In this document: in pieces, positions 17,848 through 25,735 of the stretch | How the letters are laid out: the number at the start of each line of letters is the position of its first letter | Position numbering within the stretch: the stretch's first letter is position 1 | From: Desulfobacterales bacterium | Lineage (GTDB): Bacteria; Desulfobacterota; Desulfobacteria; Desulfobacterales; JAHEIW01 | Assembly (NCBI GenBank): GCA_030145015.1 | Contig: JAQYWI010000025.1 | Span: 1 to 42,891, forward strand | Reading direction: 5' to 3' | DNA length: 42,891 nucleotides | Translations under genes and position numbers: made by a program | The notes under the pieces: generated by a model | The model's input: only the letters and a program-made list of their open reading frames with translations | The model's database searches: none | Told to the model about the DNA's origin: nothing

Positions 17848-18208
17848 TTTATAAACTTAATCTGCGTTAATCTGCTCTCCGAGCCGTAGGCTTCTACGAG
17901 CCAGAGGCGTAATCTGCGGATAAATCAAATATTAGCCACGGACCCACACGGACATTCACAGACAAAATATAATAGTAAAGAATCTGCGTGATCTGTGGAT
18001 CGCTTTCAGCTTTGAACCTTCAGCCTTGAGCTTTGAGCACGAATTTTTATAAACTTAATCTGCGTCAATCTGCTCTCCGAGCCGTAGGCTTCTACGAGCC
18101 AGAGGCGTAATCTGCGGATGTTATTAAATGTTAAGCTCGCTTTTTTGCCTTGAGCCTTCAGCTTTGAGCCTTGAGCATAAATTTTTATTTACAAACTTAA
18201 TCTGCGGA
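17848..18208 (+). repeat. 75-base direct repeats in a heptad-rich intergenic region
   Basis: Bases 17848-17922 and 18045-18119 are the same 75-base sequence with one difference. Each contains AATCTGCGTTAATCTGC-type units and an internal hairpin CGTAG-GCTT-CTACG. A third partial copy (AAACTTAATCTGCGGA) ends near 18208. Between and after them are degenerate heptads of the CTTGAGC/CTTCAGC kind (about 18006-18040 and 18150-18178). The whole gap 17640-18216 holds no gene I can support. Confidence 0.8.
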
Positions 18209-18216
18209 CCCGACAC

Positions 18217-18591
18217 ATGCCTATTTACGAATACCAAACCTCAAACCCTGAAAGCGCCTGTCATTACTGTCTGAAAGGCTTTGAGGTCTTTCAGGGGATC
18301 AGCGAAAAACCTCTGTCGACCTGCCTCCAATGCGGCAAAAAGGTTAAAAAAATCGTCTCCTGGTGCCATTCAGCGGTCATGGAGGAATCCGGAGAGCATA
18401 TCAGCACCCAAAATAAGATAAAAGAATACGAAAAGTCAGGGATGTGGAGCCACGCCGCTGAGCTGTCTGACAAACACGCTGAAAAAACCAAAGACAAGGA
18501 TCTTAAAACGAGGGCTCTCGAAAATTATAAGAAAGCCGGATACGATGCCGACCGCCTTGCCGGGCAATCAAAATTAAAGAATAATGACTAA
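18217..18591 (+). CDS. FmdB-type zinc-ribbon protein
   Basis: The 124-residue product starts MPIYEYQ, the usual FmdB-like opening, and carries two CxxC pairs, CHYC (16-19) and CLQC (36-39), which would bind zinc. The remaining 70 residues are charged and helical. Relatives are called putative regulatory proteins without a firm role. The ATG lies right after the repeat region and has no clear ribosome site. It converges with the acyl-CoA ligase gene, 3 bases apart. I cannot name a target. Confidence 0.8.
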   Translation: MPIYEYQTSNPESACHYCLKGFEVFQGISEKPLSTCLQCGKKVKKIVSWCHSAVMEESGEHISTQNKIKEYEKSGMWSHAAELSDKHAEKTKDKDLKTRALENYKKAGYDADRLAGQSKLKNND

Positions 18592-18594
18592 GGC

Positions 18595-20118
18595 CTACTG
18601 CTCTCCTCCGTACAACTCCTTGATCTTGGCCCTATCTGCTGAACCATCCTCAAGAAGTGGAAAATCGGTAATAAATTCGACATACTGGGGTTTTTTATAC
18701 CGGGCGATCCGGCTGCCGACAAATTCGATTAAGGCCTTGGCCTCCAGCGACTGTCCTTCTTTGAGCTGGCAGACCGCCTTGATCCCTTCCTTCCATTTGG
18801 GGTCCGGCACGCCGAAAACAACGGTTTTTTCGATGGCGGGATGTTCCAGGATCACTTTTTCCACTTCTGCGGGGTAGACATTTTCGCCCCCCGGCTTGAT
18901 CAGTTCTTTTTCGGCCTTACGCCCCGCATACCAGAGAAAACCGTCCTCATCAAAACGGCCCAGGTCTCCGCTGTGATGCCACCCGTCCCGAAAGGTGTAT
19001 TCATTATCTTCCGAAAGATTCCAGTAACCCTTGAAGACCATCGGCCCTTTCACGGTGATTTCACCCACCTGCCCTGCCGGAACCTCACGATCGTAATCAT
19101 CCACCAGCCGTACCAGGGTAAGGGGCAGCATTTTGCCTGCCGATCCGGGCCTGTCGTTGTAAGCGCCATAGGTAGCCACGCAGGTCGTCTCCGTCTGGCC
19201 ATAGATGCTGTAAAAGGTCCCACCGGTTAACTGTTGATACTTATCGATGGTTTCGGGTGTATCCAGCCCGGCCGAGAGCCGCAGGCTCTTGATCCCTTTT
19301 CCGGTTTTTTCATTTTGTTCGAGAATAGAGGAGAGAATCGGTGCAAACGTAAACAGCATGGATACTTTCTTTTCCTCAATAAGCTCAACCGCCCGGGGCG
19401 CATCAAATTTACTCATATTCACGTTCAAAGCCCCGGCATGAAAGCTGGTGGTGGCCATAATCAGACCGGCGATATGAAAAAGGGGCAATAGATTCAGATG
19501 CACATCTTCAGGGGTCACATTGAAAAGGTAATCAAAATGCATATCCGCACAGACAACATTCTCGTGACAAAGCAACGCCCCTCTGGGCCTGCCGGCCACT
19601 GCCGCCGTGTGGATAATGACAAACCCATCATCGCTGGACACATCGTCCGGCTCAAACTCAGCGGGGTTATCCATCAGGGAATCAAAAGCAAGGAAACTGC
19701 CGCCTTCCGGGCTTAAGTTATAAAAATTCTCCACGGATCCAAGTTTTTCTTTCAAGCCCTGCACCAGTTCCTGAAATTCCTTGTCTGCAAAAACCAGTTT
19801 CGGTTCACAATCATTCAGATTAAAACCCACTTCTTCGGCCGAAAGTCTCCAGTTAATGGGCAGTATAATGGCGCCCAAAGCCGCAGCAGCACCGTAAAGC
19901 AGAAAATATTCGAGGCCGTTTTTCCCCACGACCCCGATGCGATCGCCTTTTTTGACGCCTGATTTCTGCAGACCGCAGGCCAGATGATCTACTTTTTCCT
20001 TGTACTGTAAAAAAGTCAGTGTTCGCTTATCATCCACCTCGAACCACGCGTCATTTTCTTTAAAGCAAACGGCATTGCGGTTAATCAGATCATAAAAGGT
20101 AAAATCATAAAGTCCCAT
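18595..20118 (-). CDS. AMP-forming acyl-CoA synthetase / ligase (medium length)
   Basis: The 507-residue product is an AMP-binding CoA ligase. The P-loop region is atypical: IIHTAAVAGRPRGALL stands where most members have TSGTTG.PKG, so the Ser/Thr/Gly-rich loop is altered. The remaining motifs are normal: SIYGQTETT, DGWHHSGDLG, and the GGENVYPAEVE hinge. The catalytic lysine is probably in RYKKPQYVEF. I start at ATG 20118 after GAGGTGG; a GTG at 20130 overlaps that site. It is a second-type ligase distinct from that at 7046-8968. The substrate is unknown. Confidence 0.88.
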   Translation of the reverse strand: MGLYDFTFYDLINRNAVCFKENDAWFEVDDKRTLTFLQYKEKVDHLACGLQKSGVKKGDRIGVVGKNGLEYFLLYGAAAALGAIILPINWRLSAEEVGFNLNDCEPKLVFADKEFQELVQGLKEKLGSVENFYNLSPEGGSFLAFDSLMDNPAEFEPDDVSSDDGFVIIHTAAVAGRPRGALLCHENVVCADMHFDYLFNVTPEDVHLNLLPLFHIAGLIMATTSFHAGALNVNMSKFDAPRAVELIEEKKVSMLFTFAPILSSILEQNEKTGKGIKSLRLSAGLDTPETIDKYQQLTGGTFYSIYGQTETTCVATYGAYNDRPGSAGKMLPLTLVRLVDDYDREVPAGQVGEITVKGPMVFKGYWNLSEDNEYTFRDGWHHSGDLGRFDEDGFLWYAGRKAEKELIKPGGENVYPAEVEKVILEHPAIEKTVVFGVPDPKWKEGIKAVCQLKEGQSLEAKALIEFVGSRIARYKKPQYVEFITDFPLLEDGSADRAKIKELYGGEQ

Positions 20119-20509
20119 AATCCACCTCACGCAAAATGTTTTTTACCACGGCAGACAGCGGCAAATGATTGAGTTGTCAGACAGCCTGTTCCCGGAATGA
20201 CGATCTTTGTACTGGTCGCAGTATAGCGCACTTTTCAGATTGATCATGGCCGCTACCATATTGCTTTACGCCCAATTAGTCAACCGCGCCGCCCTTATTT
20301 TATCGCAGGTAAGAACAGGGGGACGTGCCAAAGATTTGCATATTTTGATAAATAAAAAAAGGGGGATTGACTTGCTGCGTTTCTTGGGAAAAGCAGTATT
20401 TAATTTTTTAGTTTAATTGGCGGCGCACGCCTGAAGTCAACAGGACGCCCAGAGATGGGGACGTTGGTGAAATATTGACATTTGAATAAAAGAATCTCTG
20501 CCAGCTTAA

Positions 20510-20605
20510 GCCGGAAAACGACAATTCATGGTTTCAGGAGGACGATTCAGGCCGGAAAACGACAATTCATGGTTTCAGGAGGACGATTCAGGCCGGAAAA
20601 CGACA
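20510..20605 (+). repeat. 41-base tandem repeat, 2.3 copies
   Basis: A 41-base unit starting GCCGGAAAACGACA lies at 20510-20550 and 20551-20591 without a change, followed by its first 14 bases at 20592-20605. It sits in the 550-base gap between two ligase genes. The gap also has GGGGACGT-containing segments (near 20320 and 20455) of a kind I associate with REP-linked transposase remnants. No gene is supported in 20119-20668. Confidence 0.85.
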
Positions 20606-20668
20606 GATCGTGCTAACGCTTCCTACTTCGGGATGTAATTCAGGGCTAAAAAACCGCACGATTACCGC

Positions 20669-22156
20669 CTAAGCGTATTGTTTTTTAATTTCGCGTTTCA
20701 GCAGTTTGCCGGCCGGATTTTTGGGCAACGCGTCAACGATGATAAACTTTTTGGGTACTTTGAACCCGGCCAGATGCTTCTTCAAATAGGCTTTAAGATC
20801 CTTAAAATCCGGCTGCCGGTTTTTATGAGGGACGATAAAGGCGGTTACCCGCTCACCGAATTCGGTATCCGGCAGCCCCACCACGGCGCATTCCTGAATT
20901 TCGGAACGGGTATATAAAATTTCTTCCACTTCCCTGGGGTAGACGTTTTCACCCCCGGTAATAATCATATCTTTTAGACGGTCTACGATGTACAAATAAC
21001 CTTCTTTATCAAAATAGCCGATATCCCCGGAACGGTACCATTTCCCGTGGAAAGCCGCCTTTGTCTCTTCAGGATTATTCAAGTAGCCTTTGGTGATATT
21101 GGGCCCGTAAATGCAGATTTCGCCTTCCTCACCCGGCTGCAGATACTTGCCATCCGAATCCCTGATCTGCACTTCAACCACAGCGACCGGTGTGCCGACA
21201 GATCCAACAATATGACGATGGTAATGGTTATACGTTACCATTGCGGCGCTCTCCGTCATACCATAAGACTCATGAATATCGAGTCCGGTGCGTGTTTTCC
21301 ATTCCCGGACCACTTCGCTGGCCATACTGGCGGCCGCCGAAAAACAATAGCGAACGGATTTAAATCTTTTCGACAAGTCTTGCAGCGCTAGTAACCGAAT
21401 GTAGATGGTCGGTACGGCATAGAAATTGGTGATTTGATGGCGTTCGATGGCATCAACAGCTTTTTCCAGATCAAACGCCGGCTGGATAATCAACCCGCCC
21501 GCGCTGTAAACGGTGGAGTGGGTGATATGAACCTGGCCAAAAACATGATTGAGGGGTAAAAAACAAAGCGCACGGTCCGTTTCAGTTGAGCGTTCATAAT
21601 GGGCCACATTAAACGTCGAGGTTTGTAAATTTTCATGACTCAGCATGGCGCCCTTCGGAATGCCGGTGGTACCCCCGGTATATAAAATGGCGGCCGTATC
21701 CTGTCGATCACGGTCGACGATCTTAAATTCCGATTTTCCCTCAGCCATGAGATCGAAAAACGAAATATCTCCGTGCTCACAAACAACTAGTTCGGGATAA
21801 GTCCCTATTTGTATCCCGTTTAAGTCGTCGCGTTTTTCGTCAGTCGTAAAGAGCACCCTTGGTACACAATCCTTGAGAATTTTGATCAGTTCATTTTTAA
21901 CCAACAAATGGGAAAAAGTGACGGCCACCGCGCCGCTTTTAAGCACGCCAAAATAAAAGGCCAGCCAGTGATAGGAATTCGGCGCGCACAATGCGACATG
22001 GTCGCCGGGCTGCACACCTCTGCCAACCAGCGCAGAAGCGACCCTGTCTGCATCCTGATTGAATTGGGCAAAGGTGATGGTTTTATCGTCTTCGATGACC
22101 GCACAGCGATCCGGAAAATAAAAAGCGCTATTTTTTAAATTAGAGGCGATATTCAT
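20669..22156 (-). CDS. AMP-forming long-chain fatty acid CoA ligase
   Basis: The 495-residue product is a FadD-like ligase with all motifs intact: P-loop LYTGGTTGIPKGAM near residue 155, ESYGMTESA, GKWYRSGDIG, GGENVYPREVEE, and the C-terminal catalytic Lys in NPAGKLLKRE. Unlike the ligase at 18595-20118, the P-loop is standard. I start at ATG 22156; a GTG two codons earlier is possible and neither has a strong ribosome site. The two ligases share strand and orientation but a 550-base repeat-filled gap separates them. Substrate unknown. Confidence 0.9.
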   Translation of the reverse strand: MNIASNLKNSAFYFPDRCAVIEDDKTITFAQFNQDADRVASALVGRGVQPGDHVALCAPNSYHWLAFYFGVLKSGAVAVTFSHLLVKNELIKILKDCVPRVLFTTDEKRDDLNGIQIGTYPELVVCEHGDISFFDLMAEGKSEFKIVDRDRQDTAAILYTGGTTGIPKGAMLSHENLQTSTFNVAHYERSTETDRALCFLPLNHVFGQVHITHSTVYSAGGLIIQPAFDLEKAVDAIERHQITNFYAVPTIYIRLLALQDLSKRFKSVRYCFSAAASMASEVVREWKTRTGLDIHESYGMTESAAMVTYNHYHRHIVGSVGTPVAVVEVQIRDSDGKYLQPGEEGEICIYGPNITKGYLNNPEETKAAFHGKWYRSGDIGYFDKEGYLYIVDRLKDMIITGGENVYPREVEEILYTRSEIQECAVVGLPDTEFGERVTAFIVPHKNRQPDFKDLKAYLKKHLAGFKVPKKFIIVDALPKNPAGKLLKREIKKQYA

Positions 22157-22212
22157 GTGCACACCATTTCAAGAAGGTTCAACGTTCGCATATTAAGTTT
22201 AGGCAAATCATT

Positions 22213-22350
22213 TTGGTTTAATTGGTTTGATTGGTTTAATTCGTTCAATTGGTTCGGTTTTAAGCCAACCAATTCAACCAATGAGACCAATTAAACTAAT
22301 CTGACAAGATTTTGAACCTCTGAACCTCTGAACCCAGAACCCTGAACCTG
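22213..22350. repeat. TTGGTTTAA-type inverted arms plus GAACCTCT units
   Basis: About five degenerate TTGGTTTAA nonamers (22213-22258) are followed by complementary CCAATT-containing units (22264-22298). After a short break come GAACCTCT/GAACCC octamers (22314-22350). The arrangement mirrors the elements at 9779-9975, 10919-11012 and 14604-14765. It fills most of the divergent gap 22157-22525, which otherwise should hold the promoters of the ligase and the deaminase; I cannot place these with confidence. Confidence 0.65.
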
Positions 22351-22525
22351 AAACCAATGACCACCTATCTGGTACCATTAACACTCATTGTTGAAAAGCA
22401 TAAAATAATGGAACCTACAATGAAAGTATCAAGAACAGAAAATTTTCCTTTTCAAACCTTTTCTATAGATGTTAAGGAATAACGTTGCGCGAACTCATCA
22501 GATAACAGGAGGGACAGGCATTTCA

Positions 22526-24304
22526 ATGACAAAAGCGGCAGCCACTTTTTTAAATGACACCCGAGATTCGAAAACGCTGATGAAGGTTGCTTTGGGGCAG
22601 GAAAAGGCGGATCTGGCAATCGTGAATGCAAAACTCGCCAATGTTTACACGGGTGAACTCATCGAAAACTGCGCCATAAGCATAAAGGAAAAATGGATCG
22701 CCTATGTCGGCGAGGATCCAAAAGACACCATCGGACCCAAAACAGAGGTTATTGATGCGCAAGGTAAAACCGTCATTCCGGGTCTGATCGACGGACACAC
22801 CCACCTGGCCTGGTTGTTTCCGATCGAGGAATTTTTAAAATATGCCCTTAAAGGCGGCACCACTACAGTCGTTACGGAGACTTTGGAGATCTTTCCGATT
22901 GCCGGATATGAAGGTTTACTTGACCTTCTGGAATCGTTTCGAAATCAGCCCATAAAAATTCTGGCAACGGCACCGCCGGGGATATCAATCAGCCGCGCCG
23001 CCCGTGGAGTTCCAGAAGAAACGCTTCAAAAACTGCTGGATCGGGATGACATTATCGGCCTGGGGGAATCTTACTGGCAGGCGGTTCTTCAGGAGCCGGA
23101 TCAGCTGCAGCCGCTGTTTAAACGCACACTTCGTGCCGGCAAAACGCTTGAAGGACATTCGGCCGGTGCCAGTGAGAAAAAGCTATCGGCCTATATTGCC
23201 AACGGCATTTCATCATGTCATGAACCCATCAATGCCGATCAGGTACGACAAGGACTCCGGCTGGGGTTGCATATAATGGTTCGCGAAGGTGCTGTCCGCA
23301 AAGATCTGGAAGAAATCGCCAAAATCACAGAGCAACCAATTGATTTCCGGCGCTTGATTCTGGCAACCGACACCGTTTCCCCTGCGGACCTGATGGAAAA
23401 TGGTTATATGGAGCGTATCGTCCAAAAAGCGATTGATTGCGGGTTCGAACCGATAACCGCCGTTCAAATGGCCACATTAAATGTTGCCGAGCATTTTTCT
23501 TTAGACACACTCATTGGCGGCATTGCTCCGGGGCGCTATGCAGATCTTGCGATTATTCCCGACATCACCACAATTGATGCAGACATGGTCATCAGCAACG
23601 GTCGTATCATCGCCGCAGATGGAAAGCTGCTGGTTTCCCCCAGGAAACACACCTTTGCTGCAGAAAGCCTGCAGACGATCAAGCTGCCGCGAGAGCTTGA
23701 GTCCTCTGACTTTATCATCAACGCCCCCGGCGATGTCAAAGAAATACAGGTCCGCGTAATCAATATGGTTACCGATCTGGTTACCTCGGAAATCACGGTG
23801 AATTGCCCGGTCACCGATGGTAAGCTTAGCGTCGACACAAAGAAAGATATCATAAAAATAGCTGCTATCGATCGAACCTTTCATCCCGGTAAATTATTTG
23901 CGGGGCTCATTAAAGGATTTGGCTTACATTCCGGAGCCTTTGCCTGCAGCGCGGCCTGGGACACCACGGATATCGTAGTTGCCGGGGCCGATGATAATGA
24001 TATGGCCGAAGCCGTAAACCGCATTCGTCAAATGCAGGGTGGTGCGGTGGTTGTCAAAAACGCAAAAATCCTGGCCGAACTTGCGCTGCCGGTTTTCGGG
24101 AGCATATCTGACCTTCCTTTGGGTGCCCTTATCCGGCGTTTAAAGGATGTTTTTAAAGCAGCCTCCGACTTAGGCGTACCCTTCCCTAACCCGCTTTTAT
24201 CCTTATTAACATTAACCGGCGCGGCGATTCCCTATCTGAGAATCTGTGAGGAAGGGTTGGTAAATCTGAAGGATGGCAAAAATGTGAATCTTTTCGTAAA
24301 TTGA
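22526..24304 (+). CDS. ade: Adenine deaminase
   Basis: The 592-residue product has the length and order of bacterial adenine deaminase (AdeC), which turns adenine into hypoxanthine and ammonia using Mn or Fe. The N-terminal amidohydrolase domain has the metal motif GLIDGHTHL, GLGESYW, LEGHSAG, SSCHEP and LATDTVSP. The C-terminal AdeC domain includes FHPGKLFAGLIKGFG and ACSAAWDTTDIVVAG. I start at ATG 22526 because AGGAGGG lies about 12 bases upstream; an earlier in-frame start at 22469 lacks one. Its role may be purine salvage. The next gene is a receiver protein. Confidence 0.9.
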   Translation: MTKAAATFLNDTRDSKTLMKVALGQEKADLAIVNAKLANVYTGELIENCAISIKEKWIAYVGEDPKDTIGPKTEVIDAQGKTVIPGLIDGHTHLAWLFPIEEFLKYALKGGTTTVVTETLEIFPIAGYEGLLDLLESFRNQPIKILATAPPGISISRAARGVPEETLQKLLDRDDIIGLGESYWQAVLQEPDQLQPLFKRTLRAGKTLEGHSAGASEKKLSAYIANGISSCHEPINADQVRQGLRLGLHIMVREGAVRKDLEEIAKITEQPIDFRRLILATDTVSPADLMENGYMERIVQKAIDCGFEPITAVQMATLNVAEHFSLDTLIGGIAPGRYADLAIIPDITTIDADMVISNGRIIAADGKLLVSPRKHTFAAESLQTIKLPRELESSDFIINAPGDVKEIQVRVINMVTDLVTSEITVNCPVTDGKLSVDTKKDIIKIAAIDRTFHPGKLFAGLIKGFGLHSGAFACSAAWDTTDIVVAGADDNDMAEAVNRIRQMQGGAVVVKNAKILAELALPVFGSISDLPLGALIRRLKDVFKAASDLGVPFPNPLLSLLTLTGAAIPYLRICEEGLVNLKDGKNVNLFVN

Positions 24305-24459
24305 CTACAACTGCGGATGCGGGATACATGCTACCCCCTTTTAAATATAAAGGGCTCGAGATAGCGCGTAACCCCTGACTTGAAATACAACTAAAAGGCA
24401 TTAGATTAATAAAATCAGTGGCGTAACTTTAAACATCGCAAATGCAGGGAGATCAAACC

Positions 24460-24948
24460 ATGGCTGACAACGATTTGCTGGAGGGGAAACGGATTCTTTT
24501 GGTGGATGACGAACCGGATGTATTGGATACACTGGAAGATCTGCTGCCCATGTGTGAAACGGTAAAGGCGTCAAGCTTTAATGAAGCCAAAGATTTTCTG
24601 GAAACGCAGTATTTTGATATGACGATTCTAGATATCATGGGCGTTGAGGGTTTTCAGCTCCTGGAAATCGCCACTCAAAGAGAGGTTACCGCCGTCATGC
24701 TGACCGCCCATGCCCTCAGCCCGGGTAACATTGTTAAATCCTACAAAGAGGGTGCGGCATCTTACCTGCCCAAAGAAGAAATGGTCAACATCGCTTCCTT
24801 TTTAAATGATGTTCTAACGGCCATAGAACAGGGCAAAAATCCCTGGGTGCGCTGGTATGACCGCATGGGATCCTTTTTTGAAAAAAAGTTTGGCGCCAGG
24901 TGGCAGGACGACGAAAAAGAGTTCTGGGAAAAATTTCCCTTTTATTGA
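24460..24948 (+). CDS. Orphan receiver-domain response regulator with conserved tail
   Basis: The 162-residue product aligns without gaps in its receiver domain to the one at 17106-17630: LLVDDEPD, phosphoacceptor Asp58 in TILDIMGVEGF, MLTAHALSPGN and YLPKEE. The tail repeats the aromatic pattern with WVRWYDRMGSFFEKKFG and EFWEKF, so tail and receiver have evolved together. There is no DNA-binding domain and no kinase next to it. I start at ATG 24460, following GGGAG. It may share the kinase encoded at 14767-17097 or another elsewhere. Confidence 0.88.
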   Translation: MADNDLLEGKRILLVDDEPDVLDTLEDLLPMCETVKASSFNEAKDFLETQYFDMTILDIMGVEGFQLLEIATQREVTAVMLTAHALSPGNIVKSYKEGAASYLPKEEMVNIASFLNDVLTAIEQGKNPWVRWYDRMGSFFEKKFGARWQDDEKEFWEKFPFY

Positions 24949-25055
24949 TTGGTTTAAGTGCCTGCAATTATTATGAGTGGCCTTTGGGGGGGTACTAAAA
25001 TTTTTTCCATTTTACGCCCTATATGAACTCATTTGCAAGGATTTGCATAGTAACC

Positions 25056-25086
25056 AATAACCCCGACCATTTCGGTCGGGGTTATT
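25056..25086 (+). terminator. Rho-independent-type terminator hairpin
   Basis: AATAACCCCGACC (25056-25068) pairs perfectly with GGTCGGGGTTATT (25074-25086) over 13 bp around a 5-base loop. The T tract is weak, but the A/T-rich stem ends make it usable in both directions. It lies about 110 bases after the receiver gene. The rest of 24949-25406 is AT-rich without a supported gene. Confidence 0.75.
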
Positions 25087-25406
25087 ATTACCATTTGATG
25101 ATATATACAATTTTCCAAAATTAGATATGACATCAGCACATCCAACAGATTTTAAGCCTCCCTAAATTTTAGATGATTATCACGAAGTCCAAAATTTACT
25201 GAGGCTCAAAAAATATTGTATTCGCCATGGCTAATCTGCAATATCCACATCAGTTTTCCGCTACAAGATAACGTATATTCTTCAATTTGACACAGTTTCA
25301 TATTTACAGTATTTAAATTTTACCATTCTACATTGTCTTATCATCATTCAAGCTGCATAAGTTCCAAAGGCGAGCACAAAAATATTATGCCCGAGGAGGT
25401 CGCGGT

Positions 25407-25566
25407 ATGAACTCACCTGATCAATCTTCGGACGATAAATCGTTTGTGGCAAGAGCGCTTGAGACAACCATCCATGTCGGCCTCGTCATTCTGCTCCTAT
25501 TTTGGTGTTTCCAGATCGGTCGGCCGTTCATTCAGATTATCGTCTGGGGCATCATCATCGCCGTTG
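25407..25566 (+). pseudogene. AI-2E-family permease, N-terminal fragment
   Basis: The first 53 codons match the start of AI-2E/PerM family membrane proteins: a polar lead, then a membrane helix VGLVILLLFWCFQIGRPFI and IIVWGIIIAVA. Such proteins are normally about 350 residues. After codon 53 the reading (KGCKPAG onward) loses all resemblance and stops at 25631. The break coincides with the left end of the GC-rich segment carrying the radical SAM gene. A GAGGAGG ribosome site precedes the ATG, so the gene start is genuine. Confidence 0.65.
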
Positions 25567-25735
25567 CAAAGGGGTGCAAGCCCGCTGGACCCCATTCGAT
25601 CTCACGAAACCAGAAATGTTTGGTTCTATGAACGATTGTCCCCTGATTTTGAGGGAGTGAGAAAAAGGCTGACTTTCGAAGGCAGCCGCAAGCAGGTGAC
25701 TTGCTACTGACAACACTCTTGGGCGGAAAGTCTTT

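Noticed and set aside
17848..18208. CRISPR array
   Set aside because: Only two full 75-base repeats with a 122-base gap between them; unit and spacer sizes do not fit.
20207..20416. 69-codon plus-strand open frame in the ligase gap
   Set aside because: It has a partly hydrophobic start but no ribosome site or family likeness and lies in repeat-rich DNA.
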